NCBI GenBank assembly: GCA_028066595.1
Contig: JALCBJ010000042.1
Span: forward strand, 1 to 36,450
Length of the DNA: 36,450 bases
Source of the DNA: Thermoanaerobaculia bacterium
GTDB taxonomy: Bacteria; Acidobacteriota; Thermoanaerobaculia; Multivoradales; J023
Reading direction: 5' to 3'
Part shown: piece by piece, positions 1 through 7,814 of the stretch
Layout: each line of letters starts with the position of its first letter
Numbering within the stretch: the first letter of the stretch is position 1
Program-made: the position numbers and the translations under genes
The notes under the pieces: model-generated
Told to the model about the DNA's origin: nothing
Seen by the model: the letters and a program-made list of their open reading frames with translations, nothing else
The model's database searches: none

Positions 1-113
1 ACTAAGAAACTCAGCTCATCTTTCAAGATGTAAGAAAACCTAGACGACCTAGCGGTGCGGGACGCATCGAGCTCTGGAACCCGAGCGAAGGTCCCGAGGC
101 AGACACCTTACCT

Positions 114-2039
114 TTGGAGGGCCATCACGAGGCCGTGCTCCATCTTCGATTCGGTCCCAAGGGCCAGCGCTTGCTGTCGATCTCTCATGACTATTCGGCG
201 CGGATCTGGGACCTCTCTCGGGGTATCTCATTCAACCTCCCTGAGCACGACGTGCGCAGCTGGCGCGGCGAGTTCGATGCGGCGGGTACCCAGGTGGTGA
301 TCCCGTCCGAGGACCATGCGGCACGTATTTGGCATCTGGACCGGATCGAGGGCGACGCGCCTCCTCCGCTCGTACTGAGGGGCCATCGGCACTGGGTGAT
401 GGACGCCAGGTTCAGTCCGGATGGGCGGCGGGTGGTGACGGCATCTCGCGACGGTACCGTTCGGGTGTGGGATGCCTCTGGCAAGACACCGCCCGTGGTG
501 CTAGAAGGACACACGAGCTGGGTGTTTCAGGCTGTGTTCAGTCCGGATGGGACGCGGATCGTCAGTGCGTCTCGCGACGGCACGGCCCGCATCTGGAACA
601 CCGAAGCCAGCGGAACACCCATCGTGCTCCGGGGTCACAGCAAGTCGGTGGATGACGCCTATTTCATCGGTCCGAACGGCTCGGAGGTCGTAACCGCTTC
701 CCAGGACGGAACGGTGCGTCTGTGGCCCGCGGACGGCGGTGACGGTCGGATTCTGGTCCGCATCAACACGCCGCCCCGTATCCATATCATCGGAACCGAC
801 GAAGTAGTGCTCGTCGACCATTACGGCGGCCTACTCCTGATGAAACACAACGACCGATTCCCATCGCTTGCCATCCCGGAAAGGAGGGTCTCGCACGCGG
901 CCACGAACGCTCAAGCCGACTGGTTCGCTACCATTGGCCGACAAGGCTTGCGGCTATGGACGACGAAGCACGAAAGCTGGGGCCGGATCGTGAACCGACA
1001 ACCATCGGAGAACTACGATCTGGCGCCGAGCCCCGATGGCTCCTACTGGGCTACCGGTGGAGCCGATGGCAAGGTTCGCCTGTGGCCCTCGAACGGCGGC
1101 GAACCGGTCGTTCTCGAAGGTCATGAGAGCGCCGTCTTGTCGGTCGCGTTTCATCCCGGAGGTCAACAACTGGCCAGCACTTCGCGCGACGACACGGCCC
1201 GCCTGTGGGATTTGCGTCGAATCGGGCGAAGCCACGTTCTTCGGGGACACGAAGGACTCGTAAAGAGCTCCGCTTTTCACCCGGCCGGCGGCATTCTGGC
1301 CACCGGCTGCTTCGACGGTCGCATTCGCTTGTGGACTACCGATCTCGAGAGACTCGCCGCCGACGGTACACCACTGGCGGTCGTGCACGTCGGGAACCGA
1401 AGTATCGAATCCCTCTCGTTCGCCCCGAACGGACAGTCTCTGGTCGTGCGCGATTCCAGTGGCATCCATCTCGTCACCGGCGACTTCGAAGGTCGACAGG
1501 ACCTTGAAGTCACCCCCATCCAAACGCAGGGCGGGCGCTTCCTCTGCCCGACGTTCGACCCCTCTGGCGAGCATCTGGCCGCCGTCGAGCCGGGGAAAGT
1601 GGTGATCTGGGACGCTCGCGATCTGAGACGAGGACTCCACGAGCCTCACGCTCAATATGCAGTCCGCGACAAGCAAGCGGATTGCTTGGCCATCGACGCT
1701 ACGGGCCAACGTCTCGTGGCAACATCGAGAAGTGGAAAAGCCACGCTGGTCGATTTGACCGGTGGAGAAGACCCTCTGGAGCTGCTGGGCCACGAGGGCG
1801 GTATCACGGCCGCACACTTTCTAAACGACGGGTCCTTGATCACCGCTTCCCTCGACCGCACCCTTCGCACCTGGCGAGTAGAAGGCCCAAACGTCCAGGA
1901 GGCCTTGGAGCAAGCGACCAAGATCTGTCTCGACACTGACTTTCGCCAGAGCCAACTGTTCGAATCGGAAGCCGAAGCCCAGCGACGCTATGACGCTTGC
2001 GTCCGGCGGCTACGAGATCGCGAACCGGCAGGATCTTGA
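114..2039 (+). CDS. WD40-repeat beta-propeller protein, 5' end unresolved
   Basis: Many WD40 blades are visible as repeats ending in RVWD, RIWN, RLWP or RLWD and preceded by L-x-GH dipeptides, for example VLRGHRHWV, VLEGHTSWV, VLRGHSKSV and VLEGHESAV. They form probably two propellers that serve as a protein-interaction scaffold. The C-terminal tail (CLDTDFRQSQLFESEAEA and a basic end) resembles the tails of bacterial Ser/Thr-kinase-WD40 fusions, but no kinase is in the window. TTG at 114 is the only usable start codon in this frame, yet the frame stays open back to a TAA at 3-5. The translation upstream of the TTG (GRIELWNPSEG) is itself the end of a blade, so the true N-terminus lies further upstream. 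This is a truncated or frameshifted 3' portion of a larger gene. WD40 assignment is firm; function is unknown. Confidence 0.88.
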   Translation: MEGHHEAVLHLRFGPKGQRLLSISHDYSARIWDLSRGISFNLPEHDVRSWRGEFDAAGTQVVIPSEDHAARIWHLDRIEGDAPPPLVLRGHRHWVMDARFSPDGRRVVTASRDGTVRVWDASGKTPPVVLEGHTSWVFQAVFSPDGTRIVSASRDGTARIWNTEASGTPIVLRGHSKSVDDAYFIGPNGSEVVTASQDGTVRLWPADGGDGRILVRINTPPRIHIIGTDEVVLVDHYGGLLLMKHNDRFPSLAIPERRVSHAATNAQADWFATIGRQGLRLWTTKHESWGRIVNRQPSENYDLAPSPDGSYWATGGADGKVRLWPSNGGEPVVLEGHESAVLSVAFHPGGQQLASTSRDDTARLWDLRRIGRSHVLRGHEGLVKSSAFHPAGGILATGCFDGRIRLWTTDLERLAADGTPLAVVHVGNRSIESLSFAPNGQSLVVRDSSGIHLVTGDFEGRQDLEVTPIQTQGGRFLCPTFDPSGEHLAAVEPGKVVIWDARDLRRGLHEPHAQYAVRDKQADCLAIDATGQRLVATSRSGKATLVDLTGGEDPLELLGHEGGITAAHFLNDGSLITASLDRTLRTWRVEGPNVQEALEQATKICLDTDFRQSQLFESEAEAQRRYDACVRRLRDREPAGS

Positions 2040-2044
2040 CCCAA

Positions 2045-2060
2045 CCCGGTGCGCACCGGG
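2045..2060. other. 16-bp perfect palindrome between convergent genes
   Basis: CCCGGTGCGCACCGGG is a perfect palindrome lying a few bases after the WD40 stop and before the 3' end of the convergent pilX-like gene. It could fold into a short hairpin on either transcript. There is no U-run on either side, so it is at best a weak bidirectional terminator. Confidence 0.35.
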
Positions 2061-2140
2061 CAGTCGGCGTCTCCCCCGCTATCGTGTGCAGCCAGGTTGT
2101 GCTCTTCCGGCCTGAGACGGCAGAAGCAACAGGAAAGAGC

Positions 2141-2554
2141 TCATCCTCCGCCTGTACCAGGTGGAATCAGCTGCTGCCCGACCACTCTCGGTCGGCTGCT
2201 CGTCACATGGATCTGGAAGAGATATCGCCATTGCTCACCACCGTACTCCGCTTCGACGAGTAGCTTCCTGCGAGAGCCTGTGTCGAGCTCGATCGTGCAT
2301 TCGACGAATCCACCGTCCATCGCTTGGGTGAAACTGCCCGACCAGTAACGGTCTTCGCTGATCCGAGCCAAACCCAACGCCACACCGGAGTCGACGAGGT
2401 TTCGCAAGTGGACGTTGCGCCCTTCGTCTTGTAGGGACGCCATCCGTACTTGCATTTGCGCCGCGACCAGAAAGGCAGCGGCCGACAGTACGAGGACGAC
2501 GATCAGAGCCAGAAACAGTGCGTACGCACTGTGGGCTGGCCGACGGCTCACCAC
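2141..2554 (-). CDS. PilX/GspK-like minor pseudopilin
   Basis: A 137-residue protein with a basic N-terminus followed by one hydrophobic helix (AYALFLALIVVLVLSAAAFLV, about residues 9-29). The remainder has a mixed alpha/beta composition and a Gly-rich C-terminus. This is the shape of PilX-type minor pilins, which lack the strict G-F-x-x-x-E signal of major pilins. It is the last gene of a three-gene operon: two tandem GTG codons at 2554 and 2551 overlap the stop of the upstream pilW-like gene (GTGA), implying translational coupling. The family call rests on context more than on motifs. Confidence 0.62.
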   Translation of the reverse strand: MVSRRPAHSAYALFLALIVVLVLSAAAFLVAAQMQVRMASLQDEGRNVHLRNLVDSGVALGLARISEDRYWSGSFTQAMDGGFVECTIELDTGSRRKLLVEAEYGGEQWRYLFQIHVTSSRPRVVGQQLIPPGTGGG

Positions 2555-3120
2555 CGCGAGGCCTGCACACGCCGGGGCAACAGCACCACCCGGTCCGCTA
2601 CGGAAGTCCGGGACGGGCCGCCGTAGCCGCCTCGAAACGTCGTCGTCTCGGTGCGTAGGATCTCCAGCTCGACCGTGCTGCGGCCGACCACGTCCAGGAA
2701 GCGCCAGCGAAACCTGCCGATGCCTCGCAACACCTCGGCGATCTCGGGTTCGTCGCCGGGACGCCGGGTGATCCGATACAGGACGTCACCCGTGACCCCG
2801 TAGGCCATCTCGTATCCGCTCCAATGACCCGACAGGACCAACGGCCCCTCGTACCAGAAGGCCAACGGGTCGTAGTCCAGCGGCATCACGATCGTACGGG
2901 AGCCCCAGACGTCGGTACGGATGCGGTCGAGAACGCGGCCTCCCGCTACCTCCTCGGCTCGTAAGCCCGAGTGCTGCAAGCGGCGCCCCGCCTCAGTGAG
3001 GAGGACCATCGACAAGCCCAAGATGAGCATGGAGAAGAGGAGCAGCGCGATGACCGTTTCGAACAGACTGGTGCCGCGCCGGTCGCGCTTCGAGCCGCCG
3101 AGCCGCTTCAGGGGCGCCAC
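2548..3120 (-). CDS. PilW-like minor pilin (prepilin N-terminus)
   Basis: It contains a type IV prepilin cleavage/methylation signal, RRGTSLFETVIALLLFSML, with the conserved Glu at mature position 5 and a following hydrophobic helix. Prepilin peptidase would cleave before Thr. I chose the GTG at 3120 because it overlaps the stop of the upstream pilV-like gene by 13 nt and leaves a short basic leader (VAPLKRLGGSKRDRRG). An earlier in-frame start at 3192 would add an implausible 24-residue extension inside pilV. Mature protein is about 175 residues. Middle gene of the pilV-pilW-pilX order seen in type IVa minor pilin clusters. Predicted inner membrane, then pilus tip or priming complex. Confidence 0.75.
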   Translation of the reverse strand: MAPLKRLGGSKRDRRGTSLFETVIALLLFSMLILGLSMVLLTEAGRRLQHSGLRAEEVAGGRVLDRIRTDVWGSRTIVMPLDYDPLAFWYEGPLVLSGHWSGYEMAYGVTGDVLYRITRRPGDEPEIAEVLRGIGRFRWRFLDVVGRSTVELEILRTETTTFRGGYGGPSRTSVADRVVLLPRRVQASRW

Positions 3121-3548
3121 AACCGCATCTCCATCGACTGCTCCAGCGGCCGGCCTCGCGACTGGTAGGTGAGAACCAGATCGACCCGCCACAGCCCCGC
3201 CGGCTCGAGCGCCTCGAGAACCATTCGCAGCGCTGGCCGTTCGACGCCTGAGCCGCGAGCCGGTTCCACCAGCAACTCCATCTCATAGCTGCCGGCATCC
3301 TCGGGCAACGGCAGACCGGCTCGTACGATCTCCGAGTGAGCCTCCAGGAGGCGCAGTGACGCCACACGCGAGCGGTTCCGTTGCTCCAGGAAGGAGTCCT
3401 GAACCAGGATCTGGGTCATGAACAGCAGGCACAGCCCCAGAACCGCCATCGCGACCAACACTTCCAGAATCGTCGCGGCCCGCCGCGGACGGGACTCCGG
3501 ATCGCTGCAGACCAGCGGACGGCGGAACAGTCTGGAAGAGCGGATCAT
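3108..3548 (-). CDS. PilV-like minor pilin (prepilin N-terminus)
   Basis: The prepilin motif RRAATILEVLVAMAVLGLCL gives a class III signal: cleavage after Ala, Glu at +5 of the hydrophobic helix. I prefer ATG at 3548 (MIRSSRLFRRPL) over the longer frame to 3632. The longer start would overlap the promoter of the divergent arsR-methyltransferase gene and adds no recognisable sequence. First gene of the minor pilin operon. PilV-type proteins help prime type IVa pilus assembly. No major pilin, PilY1, FimT or assembly ATPase is nearby, so the rest of the machinery must lie elsewhere. Confidence 0.72.
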   Translation of the reverse strand: MIRSSRLFRRPLVCSDPESRPRRAATILEVLVAMAVLGLCLLFMTQILVQDSFLEQRNRSRVASLRLLEAHSEIVRAGLPLPEDAGSYEMELLVEPARGSGVERPALRMVLEALEPAGLWRVDLVLTYQSRGRPLEQSMEMRLWRP

Positions 3549-3625
3549 CGACTTTCGGAACTGCAGCGTGCGGCATGGAAGGTGGATCTGAGCCGACGGC
3601 AGACTATCAAGTCGCCTCCCGAAGC

Positions 3626-3654
3626 TTGACACGAACTCTCTATCAACCTATGAT
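3626..3654 (+). promoter_or_regulatory. Sigma-70 type promoter for arsR-methyltransferase gene
   Basis: TTGACA (3626-3631), a 17-bp spacer and TATGAT (3649-3654) give a near-consensus promoter facing the ArsR-methyltransferase gene, with a predicted start near 3661. The palindrome GATCCGGATC (3652-3661) overlaps the -10 box and start site, so it is a candidate operator for autoregulation. The operator role is inference. Confidence 0.72.
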
Positions 3655-3688
3655 CCGGATCGACGGATGAATCTGAATCTCACTCCCG

Positions 3689-4633
3689 ATGACACGACCT
3701 CCGATTCTCGACCACGCCGCGCAACTCGCGGAGCCGATCCGCTGCCGGTTGCTGCAACTTCTCGACCGCCACGAGCTGACGGTCGGTGAATTGTGCTCGG
3801 TGCTGCAGTTGCCTCAGAGCACCGTCAGTCGCCATCTCAAAGTTCTCGGTGACGCGGGCTGGGTAGCGGCTCGTCGCGACGGCACGTCCAATCTCTATCG
3901 TCGCGATCATCGACTCAATGGGACCGCCTCGGAGCTCTGGGGCTTGATCCGCAGCGAGATGGCCGACACCGCCGACAGTCGTCAGGATCGCCGGCGGCTG
4001 GATGCGGTCCTTCACGAACGGCGTGCCCGCTCGAAGGAGTTCTTCGCCTCGTCCGATGAATGGGACAGTCTGCGCGACGAGTTCTTCGGCGAGGGTTTCG
4101 ACCTCCATGCCCTCCCGGGTCTTCTGGATCCCGATTGGTGTATCGGAGATCTCGGCTGTGGTACCGGCCGATTGTCACTGGCGTTGGCACCCTTCGTTGC
4201 CGAAGTGGCAGCGGTCGATGCATCGACCGCCATGCTACGCGCTGCACGTCTTCGCCTCGAAGGATTCGAGTCGGTGAACGTGCTCGAGGGCGAACTGGAG
4301 GATCTTCCCATCGAGGACGGCCGGCTCGATGCGGCCACACTCGTCCTGACTCTCCATCATCTCTCGGAACCGTCCGCAGCTCTGGCCGAGGCGCGGCGCG
4401 TGCTGCGACCCGGCGGCCGTCTGCTGGTGGTCGACATGCTTCCCCACGGCCACGAGGACTATCGGACCAGCATGGGCCACGTCTGGCTCGGCTTCCCTCT
4501 GGAACAGATCGAGACGATGCTACGCACCGCCGGGTTCGAATCGATCCGCGTTACCCCACTGCCAGCAGATCCGCAGGCGAAGGGCCCGGGGCTCTTCGCA
4601 GCCAGCGGACACACTCCCCGTCCGAACCGTTGA
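3689..4633 (+). CDS. ArsR-family HTH fused to SAM-dependent methyltransferase
   Basis: A 314-residue two-domain protein. Residues ~1-90 form an ArsR-type winged helix ([20 protein letters not shown], then recognition helix [15 protein letters not shown] and wing [11 protein letters not shown]). Residues ~140-270 are a class I methyltransferase with motif I DLGCGTG (154-160), the acidic VDAS after strand 2, and a motif near LVLTLHHL. No obvious metal-binding Cys cluster of ArsR/SmtB is present. It is followed 64 bp downstream on the same strand by ahcY, which recycles the methyltransferase by-product SAH. ArsR-family SahR proteins are known to regulate methionine-cycle genes in Proteobacteria. 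A similar SAM/SAH-sensing role, or an enzyme that represses its own operon, is inference. Confidence 0.85.
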   Translation: MTRPPILDHAAQLAEPIRCRLLQLLDRHELTVGELCSVLQLPQSTVSRHLKVLGDAGWVAARRDGTSNLYRRDHRLNGTASELWGLIRSEMADTADSRQDRRRLDAVLHERRARSKEFFASSDEWDSLRDEFFGEGFDLHALPGLLDPDWCIGDLGCGTGRLSLALAPFVAEVAAVDASTAMLRAARLRLEGFESVNVLEGELEDLPIEDGRLDAATLVLTLHHLSEPSAALAEARRVLRPGGRLLVVDMLPHGHEDYRTSMGHVWLGFPLEQIETMLRTAGFESIRVTPLPADPQAKGPGLFAASGHTPRPNR

Positions 4634-4697
4634 AACCCAACCGACTCGAGCTTTCCACTTTGATTCTGCTTACCCACACACTCCACAGGAGCGCATC

Positions 4698-6200
4698 ATG
4701 ACTGTCGCTACGCACACCGATCTTCATCCTTTCGAGGCGGCCCGGGCCGCCGGCCGCGAGCCTTTCAAGGTCGCCGACCTCGAGCTCGCAGAGTCGGGCC
4801 GCAAAGAGATCCGCCTGGCCGAGCACGAGATGCCTGGCCTCATGGCCACACGCGAGAAGTATGGCGCCGAGAAGCCCCTCGCCGGTATGAAAGTGATGGG
4901 CAGCCTGCACATGACGGTGCAGACCGCCGTCCTCATCGAGACCCTCGCCGACCTCGGCGCGGATGTCCGCTGGGTGAGCTGCAACATCTTCTCCACCCAA
5001 GACCACGCCGCCGCGGCCGTGGTCGTCGGCCGGCCCGAAACCGGCGGCACGGTAGACAACCCGCAAGGTGTCCCGGTCTTCGCCTGGAAGGGCGAGACTC
5101 TCGAAGAGTACTGGTGGTGCACGAGCGAGGCGCTCCTCTGGCCCGACGGCTCCGGTCCGAACCTGATTGTCGACGACGGTGGTGACGCCACCCTGGCCAT
5201 CCACAAGGGTGTGGAATTCGAGAAGGCGGGCCAGGTCCCGGCCTTCGACGCCGAGAACGAGCCGGAGGAATGGGGCGTCATCCTCGATCTGCTACGCAGC
5301 GAGCTGGCGAAGGATCCGAAGCGTTGGCATCGGTGCGCCGAAGCTTGTCAGGGCGTCTCGGAGGAAACCACGACGGGTGTCCACCGGCTCTACGAGATGG
5401 CGAAGGAGGGGACGCTTCTCTTTCCCGCCATCAACGTCAACGATTCGGTGACCAAGTCGAAGTTCGACAATATCTACGGTTGCCGCCACAGCCTCCTCGA
5501 TGGCCTCAACCGTGCCACCGACGTCATGCTCTCCGGCAAGGTCGCCGTGGTTGCGGGCTATGGCGAAGTGGGCAAGGGCTGCGCCCAGGCGCTCAAGGGC
5601 CAGGGCTGCCGTGTGATCGTCACCGAGATCGATCCGATTTGCGCCTTGCAGGCCGCCATGGAGGGCTACGAGGTCGCGACGCTCGAAGATCATGTCGAAA
5701 CGGCGGACGTGTTCATCACTACCACCGGCAACTTCGACATCATCACCGCCGCCCACATGCAGCGGATGAAGAACAAGGCCATCGTCGGCAATATCGGCCA
5801 TTTCGACAACGAGATCGACATGGCTGGCCTGAAGAAGGTCCCGGGGATCGAGCACGTCAACATCAAGCCGCAGTACGACGAGTGGGTCTTCGAAGATGGT
5901 CGGAGCATCCTCGTGCTGGCCGAAGGACGGCTGCTCAACCTCGGTTGCGCCACCGGTCACCCGAGCTTCGTCATGTCAGCCTCGTTCACCAACCAGGTCA
6001 TCGCGCAGATCGAGCTGGCCAAGAACGCCGACAAGTACGAGAATCGTGTCTACATGCTGCCCAAGAAGCTCGACGAAGAGGTCGCGAGGCTGCATCTGGA
6101 TCACCTCGGCGTGAAGCTCACGGAGCTCACCGAAGAGCAGGCCAAGTACATTGGCGTTCCGGTGGACGGTCCCTACAAGCCGGAACACTATCGCTACTGA
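4698..6200 (+). CDS. ahcY: Adenosylhomocysteinase (SAH hydrolase)
   Basis: Reversible hydrolysis of S-adenosylhomocysteine to adenosine and homocysteine in the cytoplasm. The ~500-residue sequence is unmistakable. It shows [20 protein letters not shown] in the catalytic domain, [13 protein letters not shown], the NAD-binding Rossmann loop [28 protein letters not shown], and the C-terminal helix ending [11 protein letters not shown] that closes over NAD of the partner subunit. It is slightly longer than the usual 430-470 residues, within the range of forms with the ~40-residue insertion. The ATG has AGGAG eight to twelve bases upstream. Likely co-transcribed with the ArsR-methyltransferase gene and ended by a strong terminator. 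Confidence 0.97.
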   Translation: MTVATHTDLHPFEAARAAGREPFKVADLELAESGRKEIRLAEHEMPGLMATREKYGAEKPLAGMKVMGSLHMTVQTAVLIETLADLGADVRWVSCNIFSTQDHAAAAVVVGRPETGGTVDNPQGVPVFAWKGETLEEYWWCTSEALLWPDGSGPNLIVDDGGDATLAIHKGVEFEKAGQVPAFDAENEPEEWGVILDLLRSELAKDPKRWHRCAEACQGVSEETTTGVHRLYEMAKEGTLLFPAINVNDSVTKSKFDNIYGCRHSLLDGLNRATDVMLSGKVAVVAGYGEVGKGCAQALKGQGCRVIVTEIDPICALQAAMEGYEVATLEDHVETADVFITTTGNFDIITAAHMQRMKNKAIVGNIGHFDNEIDMAGLKKVPGIEHVNIKPQYDEWVFEDGRSILVLAEGRLLNLGCATGHPSFVMSASFTNQVIAQIELAKNADKYENRVYMLPKKLDEEVARLHLDHLGVKLTELTEEQAKYIGVPVDGPYKPEHYRY

Positions 6201-6228
6201 TCTCGTACCGGGCTATTCCGGAATCTTC

Positions 6229-6262
6229 AAGGGCCCTCCCATGTGGAGGGCCTTTCTCTTAT
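6229..6262 (+). terminator. Rho-independent terminator after ahcY
   Basis: An 11-bp stem, AAGGGCCCTCC / GGAGGGCCTTT, with a 5-nt loop (CATGT) is followed by a pyrimidine tract TCTCTT. It sits 29 bp after the ahcY stop, in the right orientation. Confidence 0.88.
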
Positions 6263-6300
6263 TGCCAGGCCTTGGACCCCGACTCCCATGAACCGTCGCT

Positions 6301-6335
6301 CCACAGGGATCCCGAGGGGATCGGCAACCCTGTGG
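6301..6335. other. Intergenic hairpin (8-bp outer stem)
   Basis: CCACAGGG (6301-6308) pairs perfectly with CCCTGTGG (6328-6335). The loop contains further self-complementary GATCCC/GGGGATC sequence. It sits between the ahcY terminator and the tandem repeats. No function can be assigned. Confidence 0.4.
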
Positions 6336-6371
6336 GTCAGATCGAACGCACGAAATCAGACTTGAATTGAT

Positions 6372-6556
6372 CTACTGCAAAAGGAGGCGGCTGGTTTGAA
6401 CTCCCCCTCCAGCTCCCCCTCTCCGAAGAGGGGGAGGGTCAAGGCAAGCTCCAGTTCGGGACGGCGCAACGGAAGACACTTGCCTGCAACGAGCCTCTCG
6501 ACGACACGAAAGCCGTGTCCTTTTTTGAACAGGATTTCTAATCAGAACCGAATTGC
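6372..6556. repeat. Tandem repeat, copy 1 (185 bp)
   Basis: First of three head-to-tail copies. It begins with CTACTGCAAAAGGAGGCGGC. It contains a perfect 9-bp hairpin, CTCCCCCTC (6413-6421) / GAGGGGGAG (6428-6436), with loop TCCGAA. The shared block CTCTCGACGACACGAAAGCC lies in its second half. The 30 bp just upstream resemble the tail of another unit. Confidence 0.88.
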
Positions 6557-6745
6557 CTGCTGCAAGAGAAGGCGGCTGGTTTTCGAACTCCCCCTCCAGC
6601 TCCCCCTCTCCGAAGAGTGGGAGGGCCAAGGCAGGCCCGGTTCGGGACGACGCAACGGGAGCCAACCGTCCTGTGACGAGCCTCTCGACGACACGAAAGC
6701 CGTGTGCCCTTTGGGAACGGGACTTCTAGATTAGACCCGAATCGC
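6557..6745. repeat. Tandem repeat, copy 2 (189 bp)
   Basis: Second copy, beginning CTGCTGCAAGAGAAGGCGGC. The hairpin's 3' arm carries one change (GAGTGGGAG), weakening it. The conserved CTCTCGACGACACGAAAGCC block is retained. Confidence 0.88.
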
Positions 6746-6930
6746 CTACTGCACGAGAAGGCGGCTGGTTTTTGAACTCCCCCTCCAGCTCCCCCTCACC
6801 GAAGAGGGGGAGGGCCAAGGCAGGCCCGGTTCGGGATGACGCAACGGGAGCCAACCGTCCTGTGGCGAACCTCTCGACGACACGAAAACCGTGTGCCCCC
6901 CTTTCGGGAAAGGGGGGTTAGGGGGGATTT
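6746..6930. repeat. Tandem repeat, copy 3 (~185 bp)
   Basis: Third copy, beginning CTACTGCACGAGAAGGCGGC and closest to copy 2 in sequence. The hairpin is intact (CTCCCCCTC / GAGGGGGAG, loop ACCGAA). Its tail diverges into C6/G6 runs that could form an extra stem or a G-rich structure, then merges with copy-like sequence (ATTTCCAGAT) before unique DNA. Confidence 0.85.
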
Positions 6931-6976
6931 CCAGATGTCCGGTGCGCCGTAGCCGACAGGTCGATCGCAGGAGTCG

Positions 6977-7545
6977 TCAGGATCGCCAGTCGAACCGAGG
7001 GAAGTCGAGCGGCTGATGAAAGTCCGGCGCAGCGATACCTGTCAGCGGCTCCCAAAGGAGGTAGCGTCGCTGGTCGCCTACACCATGCATCGCGAAGGCG
7101 TTGACGCGATAGGGATCGGGTGGCAGCCAGGCGTGAGGAATCCTCGCCTCGCCGCTCCACCGCCCGGCCTCATGATCGATACGCGCGTCGTACACGAGGT
7201 CGAGCCCTCCTCCACCACTTGGCGCACACCCTCGAGACGCAGCACCAGATGGTGGCCGTGGGGCGACAGCTCGACTTCCAGGTAACGCACCGAAGATGGG
7301 TCGTCGCAGGTTTCTGCGATGAACAGCTCCACGACCTCGTAGTTCCACAAAGCCGGAGTCGGCCCAGGCGGGCCAGGCGGCTGGGGATCGTCGTGAAACG
7401 GTGCATCGACGAACACGAGAAGCGCCGAACTATCCGCAGAGTTCTCCACCCGCAGATCGACGATCTCCGACGCGGCAGCTGGCCGACCGTCCCAAGTGGT
7501 TTGGATACGTAAGGCGCTGCCGGGCTTCGTTCCGAAGGTGCTCAT
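6977..7545 (-). pseudogene. UPF0462 (C4orf33-like) family protein, frameshifted
   Basis: Two overlapping frames together make one ~190-residue protein resembling UPF0462 (human C4orf33). The N-terminal part from ATG 7545 (MSTFGTKPGS) has TTWDG, FVDAPFHDD, LWNYEVVELF, YLEVELSPHGHHLVL and RLEGVRQVV. The C-terminal part in the next frame has LDLVYDARIDHE, WSGEARIPHAWLPPDPYRVN, AFAMHG and PDFHQPLDFPRFDW. The frame changes near 7203-7210 (GAGGAGGG/CTCGAC on the coding strand), and one added base would restore it. The family has no established function; its fold resembles carbohydrate-binding modules of the CBM9 type. Whether this is a real mutation or a sequence error cannot be decided here. Confidence 0.75.
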
Positions 7546-7814
7546 AGACCGGCCACGGTACCGCAAGTAAGACGGTCTCCTCAAAGAATCGCGAGTTTGG
7601 ATCACGCACACCTGCGACCGGCTCGAAGAAAGACAACATTTCCACTGACATCCAAGCGATAGATGCTGGAAATGCTACGATTTCTCGAACGACCCAAGCC
7701 GTCGGATCTCGTCATTCTCTTCATTCGCTCGCCCTGCTCTCAGCGCTGCTTTCCGTTCCGAACAGCTGGTGCTACGCAGAGGCTTCACCATCCGGAGAGA
7801 GCCCGGGACAAGTT

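Larger units (their letters stand above)
6201..6976. other. 776-bp intergenic region with terminator, hairpin and tandem repeats
   Basis: No convincing gene is present. The region holds the ahcY terminator, a separate hairpin at 6301-6335, three tandem ~187-bp repeats, and a C-run/G-run stem at about 6895-6925 (CCCCCC-TTT-CGGG-AAA-GGGGGG) followed by a second G6 run. Short open frames across the repeats shift from copy to copy and show no protein character. Confidence 0.7.

Noticed and set aside
4634..4697. SAH riboswitch upstream of ahcY
   Set aside because: The 64-bp gap is too short and lacks the conserved GC-rich core and pseudoknot sequence of known SAH riboswitches.
5270..6370. Long open frame inside ahcY in another plus frame
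   Set aside because: Shadow in a GC-rich gene; composition is dominated by Arg, Gly and His with no domains.
6385..6830. T-arm-like GGTTCGAACTCCC strings in the repeats suggesting tRNA genes
   Set aside because: No acceptor stem, anticodon arm or D arm can be drawn around them; they are part of the repeat unit, and two of the three copies do not match the T-loop consensus.
7430..7651. Small minus-strand frame starting MSVEMLSFFEPVAG near the UPF0462 start
   Set aside because: It reads partly protein-like but overlaps the UPF0462 N-terminus in another frame and ends in Arg/Gly-rich sequence. The UPF0462 frame has far stronger family support.
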